Shown one piece after another: positions 5,816 to 6,029 of a stretch of 6,029 bases of DNA. The DNA lies in the NCBI GenBank assembly GCA_028816945.1, contig JAPPQG010000208.1, forward strand, positions 1-6,029. Reading direction: 5' to 3'. The translations under genes were made by a program, and so were the position numbers. Below the pieces are notes generated by a model, which was not told where the DNA came from, did not search any database, and saw only the letters and a program-made list of their open reading frames with translations. The stretch's first letter is position 1. Each line of letters begins with the position of its first letter. The stretch is from Alphaproteobacteria bacterium (GTDB taxonomy: Bacteria; Pseudomonadota; Alphaproteobacteria; RS24).

Positions 5816-5859
5816 TGCATATGCTATTGTTTATAAAAGCAAAATTAGCATAAAATGCA
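5816..5859. other. Bulged inverted repeat between the Sel1 gene and the right-edge gene
   Basis: TGCATATGCTA (5816-5826) pairs with TAGCAT (5846-5851) and ATGCA (5855-5859), leaving AAA (5852-5854) bulged and a 19-nt AT-rich loop. It sits about 30 bp past the Sel1 stop in a convergent spacer, the place for a terminator. The stem is AT-rich and no T-run follows, so terminator function is only a possibility. Confidence 0.3.
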
Positions 5860-5937
5860 TTGAGAGGGTTAAAACAAGCTAGATTTTATTTATTACAAGT
5901 TGTGCTGTGGGGGGCGTTTCAAACTGTGCGGGGCTTG

Positions 5938-6029
5938 TTATTCAGCCGCGGCTAAGGCGGGGGCGGCAGTGCGCACATCTTCGCTGACATGGGCTTCGAA
6001 TTTCTCAAAATTCTCAATAAACATAGCAA
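5938..6029 (-). CDS. pckA: C-terminal end of probable phosphoenolpyruvate carboxykinase (ATP); rest outside the window
   Basis: On the minus strand the last 29 codons and TAA (5938-5940) read MFIENFEKFEAHVSEDV followed by RTAAPALAAAE. This pattern (MFxxNFxKFExHV, then a short AAP tail) matches my recollection of the C-terminus of alphaproteobacterial ATP-dependent PEP carboxykinase, which converts oxaloacetate and ATP to PEP, CO2 and ADP as the entry step of gluconeogenesis in the cytoplasm. No catalytic motif is in view, because P-loop and kinase-specific residues lie upstream, beyond the right edge; the name therefore rests on a short tail. The gene is convergent with the Sel1 gene, with a 150-bp spacer. 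Confidence 0.6.
   Translation of the reverse strand, partial: AMFIENFEKFEAHVSEDVRTAAPALAAAE

Noticed and set aside
5873..5939. Inverted repeat AACAAGC/GCTTGTT around the end of the right-edge gene
   Set aside because: The arms are 7 bp with a loop over 50 nt and one arm overlaps the stop codon, so chance is likely; not called as a terminator.

Overview
The window reads as a bacterial chromosome segment, most likely from an alphaproteobacterium with a moderate-to-low GC genome (AT-leaning codon choice such as TTA, GAT and AAA). The lineage call rests on the DNA polymerase I protein, which runs to a typical C-terminus (NWDEAH) and resembles alphaproteobacterial PolA in its polymerase domain, and on a 29-residue tail at the right edge that looks like ATP-type PEP carboxykinase. 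A marine or metagenome-derived source is possible but unproven.

Layout. (1) 1-936, minus strand: nearly complete ABC exporter ATPase of the YadG type, cut by the left edge. (2) 937-1112: divergent spacer with an AT-rich 16-bp-period array carrying promoter-like hexamers on both strands. (3) 1113-4173, plus strand: polA, broken near codon 150 by a 73-bp imperfect tandem duplication that shifts the frame by +1. Removing one copy restores a 995-residue three-domain enzyme with all inspected catalytic residues present. (4) 4174-4633: non-coding spacer with a 13-bp tandem array, a 12-bp-stem hairpin and an 8-bp G-rich array with G-quadruplex potential. (5) 4634-5032: decayed Sel1-repeat paralogue with an ACG in place of the start and an internal TGA where the intact copy has Trp. 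(6) 5059-5787: intact secreted Sel1-repeat protein whose central repeats are identical at the DNA level (108-bp period). (7) 5788-5937: short spacer. (8) 5938-6029, minus strand: C-terminal end of a probable pckA.

The genes do not form one pathway. ABC exporter, DNA repair polymerase, Sel1 envelope protein and gluconeogenic enzyme look like an ordinary chromosomal neighbourhood. What stands out is the amount of tandem repetition at every scale (8, 12, 13, 16, 73 and 108 bp, plus a gene-sized duplication of about 425 bp). I found no clear new multi-gene system. The points most worth checking are the polA duplication (real lesion or assembly chimera), the sel1 gene/pseudogene pair, and the repeat arrays in the spacers.
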